Source of the DNA: Cypionkella aquatica
GTDB taxonomy: Bacteria; Pseudomonadota; Alphaproteobacteria; Rhodobacterales; Rhodobacteraceae
NCBI RefSeq assembly: GCF_030161095.1
Contig: NZ_BSPP01000002.1
Span: 350,213 to 414,212 of the forward strand
Length of the DNA: 64,000 nt
Direction: 5' to 3'
The translations under genes were made by a program, and so were the position numbers. The notes under the pieces are model-generated. The model saw only the letters and a program-made list of their open reading frames with translations, searched no databases and had not been told where the DNA came from. How positions within the stretch are numbered: the stretch's first letter is position 1; every line of letters begins with the position of its first letter. Of the stretch, positions 26,599 to 35,934 are shown one piece after another.

Positions 26599-28581
26599 AT
26601 GAACCCAGCAATATATCGGCTTCTTTCGATGAGCCGTGGCAAGAAGCGGGTCCTTCAGGTCGCAGTCGATCTGACGCTGCTGCCAATCATGTTCGCTTTG
26701 GCAATGTGGATAAAGCTTGACAGCTTTGCTTTTGTTTCCGTGCCAGCGGCATGGAGCGTGCTGATCCCAGTCTTGCCAGTAACGATCTTCAGCTTTGTGC
26801 GGCTCGGGTTTTACCGCGCTGTGCTGCGCTATATCGCCGGACGGGCGCTGATCACCATCATGTTCGGCTCGGTGCTGTCGGGCGTCACGATGATCCTTGT
26901 GGTTCAGATGGCAGACCTGCCGGTGCCGCGCGCCGTGCCGCTGATTTATACGTTGCTGACCTTCCTGTGTGTCGGTGGCGTGCGCTTTGGTTTCCGCGAG
27001 TTGGTGAATTACGCGCAAAACCGCCGCAAGGAACGTGTGGCGATTTATGGTGCAGGCGCGGCGGGGCGGCAGTTGCTGCAGGTGCTGCATCAGCGCAGTG
27101 ACTATGTGCCGGTGGCGTTCATCGACGATTCGGTGCAGGCGCAAGGCACCCATGTGGGCGGTCTGATGGTTTATCCGCCATCAAAGATCGAATCGCTGAT
27201 CCGCAACAATGGCGTTAATGTGGTGCTGTTGGCGATCCCTTCGGCCACGAAGTCTCGCCGCAATGAAATTCTGAAATCGCTGGAAAATCAGCCGCTTCTG
27301 ATCCAGACCGTGCCGGGTCTTGACGATATCATGACTGGTAAGGCGCGGATTGATCAGATCAATGACATCAGCATCGAAGATCTGCTTGGCCGCGATCCTG
27401 TGCCACCCCGCCCCGAGCTTATGGGCGCGAATATCACTGGCAAGGTGGTAATGGTGACGGGGGCTGGCGGCTCGATCGGGGCAGAGCTTTGCCGTCAAAT
27501 CCTGCGTCTGAAACCCAAGCGGCTGGTTCTTTACGAAATCTCGGAACTTGCGCTTTACTCGGTCGAGCAAGAGCTTGCCGCGATGAAGCTTTCGATACGC
27601 TCGAATGTGGCGCTGTCGCCGGTGCTGGGCTGTATCAAATCGGCGCGGCTGGTGGATCGGACCCTGCGCAAGTTTCAGGTTGAGACGGTTTTCCACGCTG
27701 CCGCTTACAAACATGTGCCGCTGGTCGAGCAGAACATCGTCGCCGGCGTGCGCAACATCGTGTTTGGCACGGCGACGCTGGCCGAAGCTGCGATTGCGGC
27801 TGGCGTGAAGTCGTTCGTGTTGATTTCATCAGATAAATCGGTGCGCCCGACCAATATCATGGGTGCCTCGAAGCGCTTGGCAGAGCTGGTGTGTCAGGCG
27901 CTTGCCGATGCGCCACGCAATCCCGGCACCACGATTTCGATGGTGCGCTTCGGCAATGTGTTGGGCTCGTCCGGTTCGGTGATTCCGTTGTTTCGTCGCC
28001 AGATCGAGGCTGGTGGCCCGATCACTGTAACCCATCCCGAAATCACCCGTTTCTTCATGACCATCCCCGAGGCTGCGCAGTTGGTGATCCAAGCCGGTGC
28101 CATGGCGCAGGGCGGTGAGGTGTTTGTGCTGGATATGGGCGATCCGGTGCTGATCACCGAACTGGCGGCAAGAATGGCGCGTTTGCATGGGCTTAAGCCG
28201 ATCATCTTCACCGATCCTGACAGCGAAAAACCGAACCAGGATGAGATTGGCATTGTGTTCACCAAGCTGCGTCCCGGTGAAAAGCTGCATGAAGAATTGC
28301 TGGTCGGCAATTTGCCGAAACCCACCAGCCATCCCCGGATCATGTCGGCGACCGAAAGCCGTCAGCCGCTCGAAGAGCTGTCGCTTGCTCTCGACGATCT
28401 TGCCCGCGCCTGCGAGCGCAACGATATCGAGCGGATTCGCAAGATCATGATTGAGCAGCAAACCGCCTACCAACCGCCACAAGAGATCGTCGATCAGTTC
28501 TGGGAGCCAGAGGCCGAGATCGACGGCGCGATGGACGAAGCTGTGGCAAACGCCCGCCGTCTGCGCATCGTGCGCGGCTAA
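26599..28581 (+). CDS. Membrane-bound nucleotide-sugar 4,6-dehydratase, CapD/FlaA1/WbpM type
   Basis: Probably converts a UDP-N-acetylhexosamine to a 4-keto-6-deoxy sugar for surface polysaccharide. 660 aa from ATG 26599 (AAGG upstream); a GTG nine codons earlier is less likely. The N-terminus has four membrane segments (about 15-130), followed by a CoA-binding-like Rossmann domain (VAIYGAGAAGRQLL, about 147). The catalytic SDR domain carries GAGGSIG (about 291-297), HAAAYKHVPLVE (about 372-383) and SSDKSVRPTNIMGASK. Genes for YjbH and YjbF follow, placing it in exopolysaccharide production. Confidence 0.9.
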   Translation: MNPAIYRLLSMSRGKKRVLQVAVDLTLLPIMFALAMWIKLDSFAFVSVPAAWSVLIPVLPVTIFSFVRLGFYRAVLRYIAGRALITIMFGSVLSGVTMILVVQMADLPVPRAVPLIYTLLTFLCVGGVRFGFRELVNYAQNRRKERVAIYGAGAAGRQLLQVLHQRSDYVPVAFIDDSVQAQGTHVGGLMVYPPSKIESLIRNNGVNVVLLAIPSATKSRRNEILKSLENQPLLIQTVPGLDDIMTGKARIDQINDISIEDLLGRDPVPPRPELMGANITGKVVMVTGAGGSIGAELCRQILRLKPKRLVLYEISELALYSVEQELAAMKLSIRSNVALSPVLGCIKSARLVDRTLRKFQVETVFHAAAYKHVPLVEQNIVAGVRNIVFGTATLAEAAIAAGVKSFVLISSDKSVRPTNIMGASKRLAELVCQALADAPRNPGTTISMVRFGNVLGSSGSVIPLFRRQIEAGGPITVTHPEITRFFMTIPEAAQLVIQAGAMAQGGEVFVLDMGDPVLITELAARMARLHGLKPIIFTDPDSEKPNQDEIGIVFTKLRPGEKLHEELLVGNLPKPTSHPRIMSATESRQPLEELSLALDDLARACERNDIERIRKIMIEQQTAYQPPQEIVDQFWEPEAEIDGAMDEAVANARRLRIVRG

Positions 28582-28767
28582 ACCCGGATCGCGCTGGCCT
28601 TGGCTCACGCATCGCAGCCGACCAATGCCAATGCCATCGGCAAGAAATCTGCAATTGCACCACAGCCGCGTCTTTTTCGCGCGGGCTTGGTAGCAGAAGC
28701 CAAGCATATCGCCTATGACTACAGCGTGGCGTCGTGCATTATGGCGCAAAGAGTAGGGCATGCCAGC

Positions 28768-30888
28768 ATGTTAAGATCGAAATTTGCGGCTTTGCGCGCG
28801 TTTGGTGGCTGTGTGGCCTTGGCTTTGGCCGTGCAACCCGCTGGGGCCGAGATGCGGCCCAGCCTTGCCTTTTCGGGCGTCACCGGGTTGATCGACATGC
28901 CTTCGGGCGATCAGCAACTCGACGGCACGCTTTCGGTGGTCAAATCGCAGTTTGGTCCGATTGGCCGCACCACGGTGACCTTTCAGATCACACCGCGCCT
29001 GTCCGGCAGCTTTCGCTACGGGTCGGTGAAAGATTGGTTTGATCCGCCGCAAGATGACATTTCGACCTATTTCGACCGCAGCTTTGATCTGCGCTACCAG
29101 ATTTTGCAGGAAAGCCGCTACATCCCCGCCGTCACCATCGGCTTGCAAGACATCATCGGCACCGGGGTGCAGGCAGGCGAATATATTGCCGCCACCAAGA
29201 CCTTTGGCGACAAAGTCAAAGTGACTGCGGGTCTGGGTTGGGGCCGCTACGGCAGCTATGGCGCGATCGGGGCCCCGTTCGGAGCGCGGCCTGAGATTGA
29301 TTTCGGCCTTGGCGGCAAGCCACGCACCGGCCAGTGGTTCCGCGGCGATGTCGCTCCTTTCGCTGGGGTCGAGTGGCAGGTGAACGACAAATGGTCGGTG
29401 AAAGCCGAATATTCGTCGGATGGCTACACCGCAGAGGCCGTGGACCGCGACACGTTTGATCGCAAAACCCCGCTGAACTTCGGCGTTGAGTATAACATTC
29501 GCAACACGATCCGGCTGGGGCTGTATTCGCTTTACGGCTCCAAGATCGGTTTTTCGGCGCAAGTCGCGCTGAACCCCAAGAAAAGTCCGCGTGGCGGCAG
29601 CATCGGCCCCGGCCCGCTGCCCGTTACCGACCGCCGCGCTGCCAAAAGCTGGGGCGATGCTTGGTTCAATGACCGTGGTAGCCTGACCGCGATGCGCGAC
29701 CAGACCCAAGCCATCCTGAGCCGCGACGGCATTATCATCGAAAGCATGGCGGTGAATGCCGGGCGTGTGCATCTGCGCATCCGCAACACCAAGCTCGACA
29801 ACGCGCCGCAAGCGATTGGCCGCACGGCCCGCGCGCTTTCTGCCGTGATGCCTGCCTCGGTCGATAGGTTTGAAATCGTGCCAGTGGCGCAGGGTGTGCC
29901 TTTGTCCACCGTGGTCATCCGCCGCGCCGATCTTGAGGCGTTGGAATTTGCCCCCGGTGCCGATATTGCGATGGATCAGCGGGTTCAGATCCTGCCCGCC
30001 GCCGCCAGTCTGCCAGAGGGCGCGATCCGGGGTGCCGGGCTTTACCCGCGCTTTGACTGGGGCCTCAGCCCCTATATCTCGACCAGCCTGTTTGATCCGG
30101 GCAAGCCATTTCAGGCCGATCTTGGTCTGCGACTCACTGCGCGCTATGATTTCGCGCCGGGTCTGTTCGCAACCGGCTCGATCACGAAAGAGCTGTATTC
30201 CGGCATCAAACGCGGCACGTTCGAGTCCAATACCAAGCTGCCGCCGGTCCGCAGCAATGCTGATATCTACAACACCGAAGGCGATCCCGCGATCGAGCGT
30301 TTGACCTTGGTGTGGATCGCAAAGCCCGCGCCCGAGATTTATTCCCGCGTCACCGTGGGCTATCTGGAGCGGATGTTTGGCGGCGTTTCCGGTGAAGTGC
30401 TGTGGCAAAAGCCGAACAAGCCCTACGCGATTGGGGCTGAAATCAACTACGTCAAGCAACGCGACTTTGATCAGCTGTTGGGCTTTCAGGATTACAGCGT
30501 CGTGACTGGCCATGTCTCGGGCTATTACAGCTTTGCAGGCGGCTATCAGGCGCAGCTTGATGTTGGCCGCTATCTGGCGGGTGATTACGGCGCAACCCTG
30601 TCGCTGGACCGTGAATTTGCCAATGGAATCAAAGTAGGTGCCTTTGCCACTTTGACGGATGTGCCGTTTGACGATTTCGGCGAAGGCTCTTTTGACAAGG
30701 GTATTCGGATCTCGCTGCCCTTGGCGTTCCTCAGCGGGCAGCCGACCCAAAAGGTCTCCAAGCTGACGCTGCGCCCGATTTTGCGCGATGGTGGTGCGCG
30801 ACTGGATGTGGAAAACCGGTTGTATGACACGGTGCGCAGCTATCAGGAAACCGACCTTGATGCCGCTTGGGGGCGGTTCTGGAGATGA
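28768..30888 (+). CDS. YjbH-family outer-membrane exopolysaccharide protein
   Basis: 706 aa from ATG 28768 (an ATG at 28741 is possible). A Sec signal peptide spans residues 1-26, ending near PAGAEM. The mature protein is rich in alternating beta strands of an outer-membrane barrel: the RPSLAFSGVTGLIDMPSG start and a terminal segment ending in WGRFWR are characteristic of YjbH, which functions with YjbEFG in exopolysaccharide secretion in E. coli. Its stop overlaps the start of the lipoprotein gene (ATGA). The CapD-like dehydratase lies upstream on the same strand, 186 bases away. Confidence 0.85.
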   Translation: MLRSKFAALRAFGGCVALALAVQPAGAEMRPSLAFSGVTGLIDMPSGDQQLDGTLSVVKSQFGPIGRTTVTFQITPRLSGSFRYGSVKDWFDPPQDDISTYFDRSFDLRYQILQESRYIPAVTIGLQDIIGTGVQAGEYIAATKTFGDKVKVTAGLGWGRYGSYGAIGAPFGARPEIDFGLGGKPRTGQWFRGDVAPFAGVEWQVNDKWSVKAEYSSDGYTAEAVDRDTFDRKTPLNFGVEYNIRNTIRLGLYSLYGSKIGFSAQVALNPKKSPRGGSIGPGPLPVTDRRAAKSWGDAWFNDRGSLTAMRDQTQAILSRDGIIIESMAVNAGRVHLRIRNTKLDNAPQAIGRTARALSAVMPASVDRFEIVPVAQGVPLSTVVIRRADLEALEFAPGADIAMDQRVQILPAAASLPEGAIRGAGLYPRFDWGLSPYISTSLFDPGKPFQADLGLRLTARYDFAPGLFATGSITKELYSGIKRGTFESNTKLPPVRSNADIYNTEGDPAIERLTLVWIAKPAPEIYSRVTVGYLERMFGGVSGEVLWQKPNKPYAIGAEINYVKQRDFDQLLGFQDYSVVTGHVSGYYSFAGGYQAQLDVGRYLAGDYGATLSLDREFANGIKVGAFATLTDVPFDDFGEGSFDKGIRISLPLAFLSGQPTQKVSKLTLRPILRDGGARLDVENRLYDTVRSYQETDLDAAWGRFWR

Positions 30889-31466
30889 CTTTGCACCGCA
30901 GTATGCTGACCCTGACCGCCCTGTTAAGCCTTACGGCTTGCGCGGCACCGCTGGTGGACAAAGTCGTTGGCCGTGTGGCTGGGATAAGCGCCGGTTCGGC
31001 CGCGGTGAAACCAGCCGAGGGGGCGCCGCAAATCTGGTTCACCTTGACCGGGCGCGGCATCAAGTTCCCGATGTCGCTGATCTCTCAGCGCGATGGCGTG
31101 AATGTCTATGGCTCGAAAGACGGCTCGCAGGTGTTTTTGCGCAATGGCATGTTGATCGGCACGCGGGGTTTTGGCCGCGATCTGATGTCAGCTGCCACGC
31201 CAACCCCGGCGTCGTTGCGCGCAGGCATCGCCCAGCCACGCAGCTACTATGATCTTGATGGCGCGGACACCTCGCTGCGGCATCAGTTCAGCTGTAAAAT
31301 TGAGCGTGATCCCGCCGACCCAAACCATGTGTCAGAGCTTTGCGTGGCAGATATCGGCACGATTCGGAACGAGTTCTGGTTTGATTCTGCTGGTTCTATA
31401 AGCAAATCGCGCCAATGGATGTCGCAAGGTGTCGGATATGCCGCGGTTGAGCGGAAAGATGGCTGA
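30885..31466 (+). CDS. YjbF-family outer-membrane lipoprotein
   Basis: 193 aa from ATG 30885, overlapping the YjbH stop by four bases. The lipoprotein signal has the lipobox LTAC (Cys about 19), preceded by a hydrophobic run. The mature region contains WFTLTGRGIKFPMSLISQRDG and a terminal VGYAAVERKDG, matching YjbF (group 4 capsule GfcB-like) proteins. With the upstream YjbH it likely forms part of the exopolysaccharide export apparatus. Close coupling implies co-expression. Confidence 0.85.
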   Translation: MTLHRSMLTLTALLSLTACAAPLVDKVVGRVAGISAGSAAVKPAEGAPQIWFTLTGRGIKFPMSLISQRDGVNVYGSKDGSQVFLRNGMLIGTRGFGRDLMSAATPTPASLRAGIAQPRSYYDLDGADTSLRHQFSCKIERDPADPNHVSELCVADIGTIRNEFWFDSAGSISKSRQWMSQGVGYAAVERKDG

Positions 31467-31546
31467 TTGCACTTGCCTTATACTTTTCTTTTGATCCCTG
31501 AACCTATATGATTAGACAGATCGTGTATCCAACCGGAGTATTCCTT

Positions 31547-31789
31547 ATGAAAAAAATCGCTTCCTTCGCTCTCATCTCGTCGCTCGTCCTGTCCTCGACC
31601 ACCGCTTTCGCTGGCGGCATGGTTGACCCGATTGTAGAGCCGGCTCCTGTCGTCGTTGAAGAAAACACCTCTTCTTCGGCAACTCCGCTGTGGGCAATCA
31701 TCGGTGGCGCGATTGTCGTCGCTGCGCTGGTTTCCAACGGTGACAGCAACGACGGCACCAACGGCACCAACACTGGCTCGCTGGACTAA
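31547..31789 (+). CDS. Small secreted protein, YjbE-like
   Basis: 80 aa from ATG 31547 (GGAG about 11 bases upstream). Residues 1-21 are a Sec signal peptide (MKKIASFALISSLV...AFA). A Val/Pro/Glu stretch follows, then a hydrophobic Gly/Ala/Val segment (WAIIGGAIVVAALV, about 48-61) and a Asn/Gly/Thr/Asp tail (GDSNDGTNGTNTGS). Size and this Gly/Asn/Thr-rich end recall E. coli YjbE, encoded beside YjbFGH. The likeness is compositional and the assignment tentative. It ends the locus at a strong terminator, and its own transcription is possible given the 80-base gap. Confidence 0.6.
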   Translation: MKKIASFALISSLVLSSTTAFAGGMVDPIVEPAPVVVEENTSSSATPLWAIIGGAIVVAALVSNGDSNDGTNGTNTGSLD

Positions 31790-31826
31790 TCTGCCTCTGC
31801 CCTTCCGGGTGGTTGCATGAGTTTTG

Positions 31827-31856
31827 AACGCCCAAGCTTTGGCTTGGGCGTTTTGC
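31827..31856 (+). terminator. Terminator of the YjbH-YjbF-YjbE-like locus
   Basis: Perfect 11-bp stem AACGCCCAAGC / GCTTGGGCGTT with a TTTG loop and a trailing T-rich tract (TTGCATTTT). Confidence 0.92.
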
Positions 31857-31977
31857 ATTTTGGCGGTGGCCGGCCCTAGGCTGGGGCGACTGCCCGAGGC
31901 AGAAATTGCGAAGCGAAAAGTTAACAAAGTCTGAACACTGGTGCCTTAAGTCATTGATTTTGATAAGCGGGAAAAGC

Positions 31978-31993
31978 TGTCCACGCGTGGACA
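31978..31993. promoter_or_regulatory. Perfect 16-bp palindrome, copy 1
   Basis: TGTCCACGCGTGGACA, also present at 56152-56167. It lies 28 bases beyond the 3' end of the aldolase gene. Its length and symmetry are like a dimeric protein-binding site; identity unknown. Confidence 0.6.
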
Positions 31994-32021
31994 CCCTGCA
32001 GGCAGCGGCAAGCGCCGCGCC

Positions 32022-33176
32022 TTAATAGCCCTTGCCCCGCGCCGAAATCGGCCAGACCACCTCGACCACACCGCCCCTGACCCCCACGAACCAATCGTGC
32101 AAATTGCAGGTCGGGTCGCAATGCCCCGGCACCAGCCGCAGCTTGTCATTGATCCGCAAAATGCCGTCCGGGTCGCTCATCTCACCATGCTCGTCCGAGG
32201 CAGCTTTATAGATCAGCTGCCCTCGCCCAGCCACCACCGGCAGCCCCGAATCTACCGCCAAAGCTTTCAAACCAGCATCGCAAACTGCCCAATCTGCCCG
32301 AACGTGACTCATCACCGAGGTCAGCACAAACAGCGCGTTTTCCCAGACACCCGCATCAAACCGCCGCCCGTCCTGATCCAACACCCGGCCATAATCCGCA
32401 TCCATGAACGCATAAGACCCGCATTGCAGCTCGTTGTAGATCCCTGACGCGCCTTCCAGCGGATAGCTGCCCGTTCCCGCGCCGCCAATGATATCGCAAG
32501 CCAATCCCACCGCCGCCAGCGCCGCCACCGCCGCGCGCACCTCTATCACCGCAACTTCGACGGCAGCCTTGCGATCCGCAAACAAGGTCAGATGCTGCAT
32601 CGCGCCCTGATAGGCTTGCACGCCCGCAAACCGCAGCCCGTCTGCAGCATCAATCGCCTGCGCCAGCGCCACGACAGCCGCCGCCCCGCGCACCCCGCAG
32701 CGCCCCGCGCCCACATCCATCTCGACCAGACATTCCACGATCACGCCGTGCCGCAGCGCCGCCGCTGAGAGGTTGGCCACATTCGAGAGATCATCGACGC
32801 AGACAATCACCCGCGCCCCCCGCAACACCAGCCGCGCCAAGCGGTCGATCTTGGCAAGATCGGTCACTTGGTTGGAAACCAGCACATCCATGATCCCGCC
32901 GCGCACAAAGGCTTCGGCTTCGGACACCTTCTGGCAGCACACCCCGCATGCACCGCCCAACCGCATCTGCAAGAGCGCAACATCCACCGATTTGTGCATC
33001 TTGCCATGCACGCGGTGCCGCACCCCCAAAGCCCGCGCGGCATCGCCCATCTTGAGGATATTGCGCTCTAAGGCGTCCAGATCCAGCACCAGACAAGGCG
33101 TCTGAACCGCAGCTTCGGCCATCCCCGGCAGGGCCGGAATGTCATAGCCCACATCGTAACCGCTGAAATCCATCAT
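32022..33176 (-). CDS. 3-hydroxy-D-aspartate aldolase / D-threonine aldolase family (BhcC-like)
   Basis: PLP-dependent fold-type III enzyme that would cleave 3-hydroxyaspartate to glycine and glyoxylate. 384 aa from ATG 33174-33176 (AAGGGG six bases upstream). The N-terminal alanine-racemase-like barrel carries the putative PLP Lys in HRVHGKMHKS (about residue 60). ECLVEMDVGAGRCGV and IIGGAGTGSY phosphate-binding motifs follow. The C-terminal half has the metal-binding PGHCDPTCNLHDW (His, Cys). The overall pattern, including the ARGKGY end, matches the Paracoccus aldolase of the beta-hydroxyaspartate cycle. The usual cycle partners (dehydratase, iminosuccinate reductase, aminotransferase) are not adjacent. 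No terminator was identified. Confidence 0.82.
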   Translation of the reverse strand: MMDFSGYDVGYDIPALPGMAEAAVQTPCLVLDLDALERNILKMGDAARALGVRHRVHGKMHKSVDVALLQMRLGGACGVCCQKVSEAEAFVRGGIMDVLVSNQVTDLAKIDRLARLVLRGARVIVCVDDLSNVANLSAAALRHGVIVECLVEMDVGAGRCGVRGAAAVVALAQAIDAADGLRFAGVQAYQGAMQHLTLFADRKAAVEVAVIEVRAAVAALAAVGLACDIIGGAGTGSYPLEGASGIYNELQCGSYAFMDADYGRVLDQDGRRFDAGVWENALFVLTSVMSHVRADWAVCDAGLKALAVDSGLPVVAGRGQLIYKAASDEHGEMSDPDGILRINDKLRLVPGHCDPTCNLHDWFVGVRGGVVEVVWPISARGKGY

Positions 33177-33385
33177 CCACACCCCTTTTCCAATCCAAGC
33201 TGGCTGAAATCCCGTGGCTTTGCCAGCAGATGCTGCACAGCATCCACAGTTTGCTGCCGCCCGACCTTCGCGGCTGCCACACGCGCGCCATAGCCTCTGT
33301 TTATTTGATCAAAACCCGCACAGCCCATTGATCGGCACCCAATCCCGTGATCTGACTTGGCGCAAATCGGCGGGGAGGGCGGCAC

Positions 33386-34360
33386 ATGCACCTATTCATC
33401 AACGGCTTTGGTCGCATTGGCCGCTCGGTGCTGCGCGCGGCCTTGAAGGGCGCGCTGCCCGGCGCGAAAATTGTCGGCATAAACGACATCGCCGCCGCCG
33501 AGATGTGCGCCTATCTGTTCGAGTTCGACTCGGTTTTCGGGCCTTGGCCGGGGCAGGTGCGGCTGCAGGACAATGCCTTGGTGATCGACGGTCAGGCAAT
33601 TCCGCTGCACCGCACGCCGGATATTTCCAGCCTTGCGCTGAAAGGTGTCGATGTGGTGCTGGAATGTACCGGGCGGGCAGAGGCGCGCGAGATGGCGACG
33701 CGCGGGTTGCGCGGTGGCGCGCGCAAAGTGTTGATCTCGGGCCCCTCAAAGGCCGCTGATCTGACGGTGGTGCTGGGGGCGAATGATGCTGAGCTGACCG
33801 ATCAGCAGATCGTGTCGAACGCGTCATGCACCACCAATGCTTTGGCACCTTTGGCGCGACTGATCCATGAGAATTGGGGCGTCGTCACCGGGTCGATGAC
33901 CACCATTCACTGCTACACCGGCAGCCAGCCGACGGTGGATGCGCCTGCCGCTGATTTCGCCCGCTCGCGCGCGGCCGCTTTGTCGATGGTGCCGACGACG
34001 ACCTCGGCGCAACGGCTGCTGGATCAGGTTTTGCCACAGATCGCGGGGCGGATCGAAGGCTCGGCGGTGCGGGTGCCGACGGCTTCGGTCTCGGCGGTGG
34101 ATCTGGCGGTGATGACCGAAACCGCGCCGACGGTGGCGGAAGTGAATACGGTGCTCGGCAGCATTGGCGGCGTTATCGGCGCGACCACCAAGGCGCTGGT
34201 ATCCACCGATCTGCGGGCGCGACCCGAAAGCATTGTGATGGCTTTGCCGGAAACCCGCGTCACGCGCGGCGGCATGCTGCGGGTGTTCGGCTGGTATGAC
34301 AATGAATGGGGGTTTTCCAACCGGATGCTGGATATTGCCGCCCGGATGGCCGCGTCTTGA
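33386..34360 (+). CDS. Divergent glyceraldehyde-3-phosphate dehydrogenase paralogue
   Basis: 324 aa with a GGGAGG ribosome site before ATG 33386. Rossmann start INGFGRIGRSVLRA, catalytic Cys148 in SNASCTTN and partner His175 in TTIHCYTG are conserved, as is the WYDNEWGFSNRM end. It departs from housekeeping GAPDH in the coenzyme loop (INDIAAAEMCAY), in GPSKAADL where APAKG is usual, and in the loss of the second Cys of SCTTNC (Ala here). These suggest a specialised aldehyde substrate or coenzyme, for instance erythrose-4-phosphate-like. It is followed, via a TTGA overlap, by a dimethylformamidase-like gene. Confidence 0.8.
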   Translation: MHLFINGFGRIGRSVLRAALKGALPGAKIVGINDIAAAEMCAYLFEFDSVFGPWPGQVRLQDNALVIDGQAIPLHRTPDISSLALKGVDVVLECTGRAEAREMATRGLRGGARKVLISGPSKAADLTVVLGANDAELTDQQIVSNASCTTNALAPLARLIHENWGVVTGSMTTIHCYTGSQPTVDAPAADFARSRAAALSMVPTTTSAQRLLDQVLPQIAGRIEGSAVRVPTASVSAVDLAVMTETAPTVAEVNTVLGSIGGVIGATTKALVSTDLRARPESIVMALPETRVTRGGMLRVFGWYDNEWGFSNRMLDIAARMAAS

Positions 34361-35934
34361 TCGGCTTTTTCATCGCCGGACCCACCGACGATGGCGATGC
34401 GGTCACCGGCCATTACTACGAGACCGCAAGCCCCGACCCCAGCCGGCCACAAGTCTGGATTTACAGCGCGGCGCTGTCTTATAGCCCCGGTGAGACATTG
34501 GTTTTGCACGCGATGTCAAACGCGCCCACGGCGGCACTGACCATCGCCCGCGACGGGGCAACCCCGCAGATCGTGCTGCAAACGGAGATTGCCACCCACT
34601 TTGCTGCAACCCCGTTTGACGCATCAGAGCATGGCTGCAACTGGCCCGAGGCTTTGCGCCTGACCATCCCAGATGATTGGCACAGCGGGGTTTACACCGT
34701 CACGGTGACGGTGCCCGGCCATGCCTCGCAAGGGATGTTTGTCATCAAGGCCCTGAGGCAAAAGGCAAAAATCCTGATGCTGCTGGCCACGGGCACTTGG
34801 TGCGCCTACAACGATTGGGGCGGTTCAAACCATTACCAAGGTTTGACCGGCCCCGCGCAAGGTGATTTTGCACCCATTGTCAGCACCCAGCGACCTTGGG
34901 CGAATGGCTTTGTTGCTTGGCCCGCGGATGCCCCGCGCATCCCACATGCGTCGCCTCTGCTGACCAAACCGCGCTATCCGCACATGGATTATGCCCGCGC
35001 GCGTGGGGTGTCGAAGAAATACGCTTCTTCCGGCTGGGCGGCGTTTGAGCGGCCCTTTGCCCTGTGGTGCGAAAGCCAGAATATCGTGCTTGATTACACG
35101 ACCCAGCATGATCTGCACCGCGATCCGGCTGCGCTGAACGGCTATGACCGTGTGCTGATCGTGGGCCATGACGAATATTGGACATGGGCCATGCGCGATC
35201 ATCTAGAAGCTTGGCTGGATCAGGGCGGCAAACTTGCGCGCTTCGCGGGGAATTTCTTCTGGCAAACGCGGCTGTCAGACGATCTGACCGAACAGACCTG
35301 CTACAAAACCACGGCAGAGACCGCCGACCCTCTGGGTGCCACCAATCGCCTGACCAGCTATTGGGACCATCCTGCGATCAACCGCCCCGCCACGGCCACC
35401 ATGGGGCTGACTGGATCGGCGGGCGTCTATGCCGGGTGGAGCCGCTGCGCCGCTCATGGTGCGGGTGGTTTTGCGATCTACCGGCCCGAGCATTGGGCGC
35501 TGAACGGCAGCGGGCTTGGCTATGGCGATGTGCTGGGGGCCGCTGCGAAAATCTTTGCCTATGAGGTTGATGGCATCGACTACATCATGCAGCATGGTCT
35601 GCCCTTTGCCGCGGAAAATACCGGGTTGCAAGGCGAGCTGACCATCGTTGGCCTGTCGCCCGCCACCACGCTTTCCCATTCCACCGGCCCGCATGACCGC
35701 GACAAATTCATCGGTGCAGGCGATGCCGAAGATCTGGCGCATAGGCTTTATGGCGGTGTTACGCCCGAAACCATCGCGCGGGCATCGCGCGGCAATGGCT
35801 GCATGGCCGAATATCGCCGGGGGCGCGGGGCGGTGTTCAATGCGGCCTCTTGCGAATGGGTGGCAGGGCTGATCGCGCGCGAGCGTGCCGTTGAGCAGGT
35901 CACCCGCAACATCCTTTTGGGGGGATGGGCATGA
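34357..35934 (+). CDS. N,N-dimethylformamidase beta-subunit-like protein
   Basis: 525 aa. The start chosen is TTG 34357, overlapping the GAPDH stop (TTGA); an ATG further upstream (34306) lies within the GAPDH gene. The N-terminal region resembles a carbohydrate-type beta domain (about 1-130). The main domain has YNDWGGSNHYQGL and VGHDEYWTWAMRDHL, signature segments of the large subunit of dimethylformamidase, an iron-dependent amidase. No signal peptide is seen. The small alpha subunit of known DMFase is not encoded nearby, so a related amide or sugar substrate is possible. Middle gene of a coupled trio. Confidence 0.75.
   Translation: MIGFFIAGPTDDGDAVTGHYYETASPDPSRPQVWIYSAALSYSPGETLVLHAMSNAPTAALTIARDGATPQIVLQTEIATHFAATPFDASEHGCNWPEALRLTIPDDWHSGVYTVTVTVPGHASQGMFVIKALRQKAKILMLLATGTWCAYNDWGGSNHYQGLTGPAQGDFAPIVSTQRPWANGFVAWPADAPRIPHASPLLTKPRYPHMDYARARGVSKKYASSGWAAFERPFALWCESQNIVLDYTTQHDLHRDPAALNGYDRVLIVGHDEYWTWAMRDHLEAWLDQGGKLARFAGNFFWQTRLSDDLTEQTCYKTTAETADPLGATNRLTSYWDHPAINRPATATMGLTGSAGVYAGWSRCAAHGAGGFAIYRPEHWALNGSGLGYGDVLGAAAKIFAYEVDGIDYIMQHGLPFAAENTGLQGELTIVGLSPATTLSHSTGPHDRDKFIGAGDAEDLAHRLYGGVTPETIARASRGNGCMAEYRRGRGAVFNAASCEWVAGLIARERAVEQVTRNILLGGWA

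Noticed and set aside
31978..31993. parS site
   Set aside because: It has the right length and symmetry, but the central bases differ from the chromosomal parS consensus, so it is reported only as an unknown palindrome.
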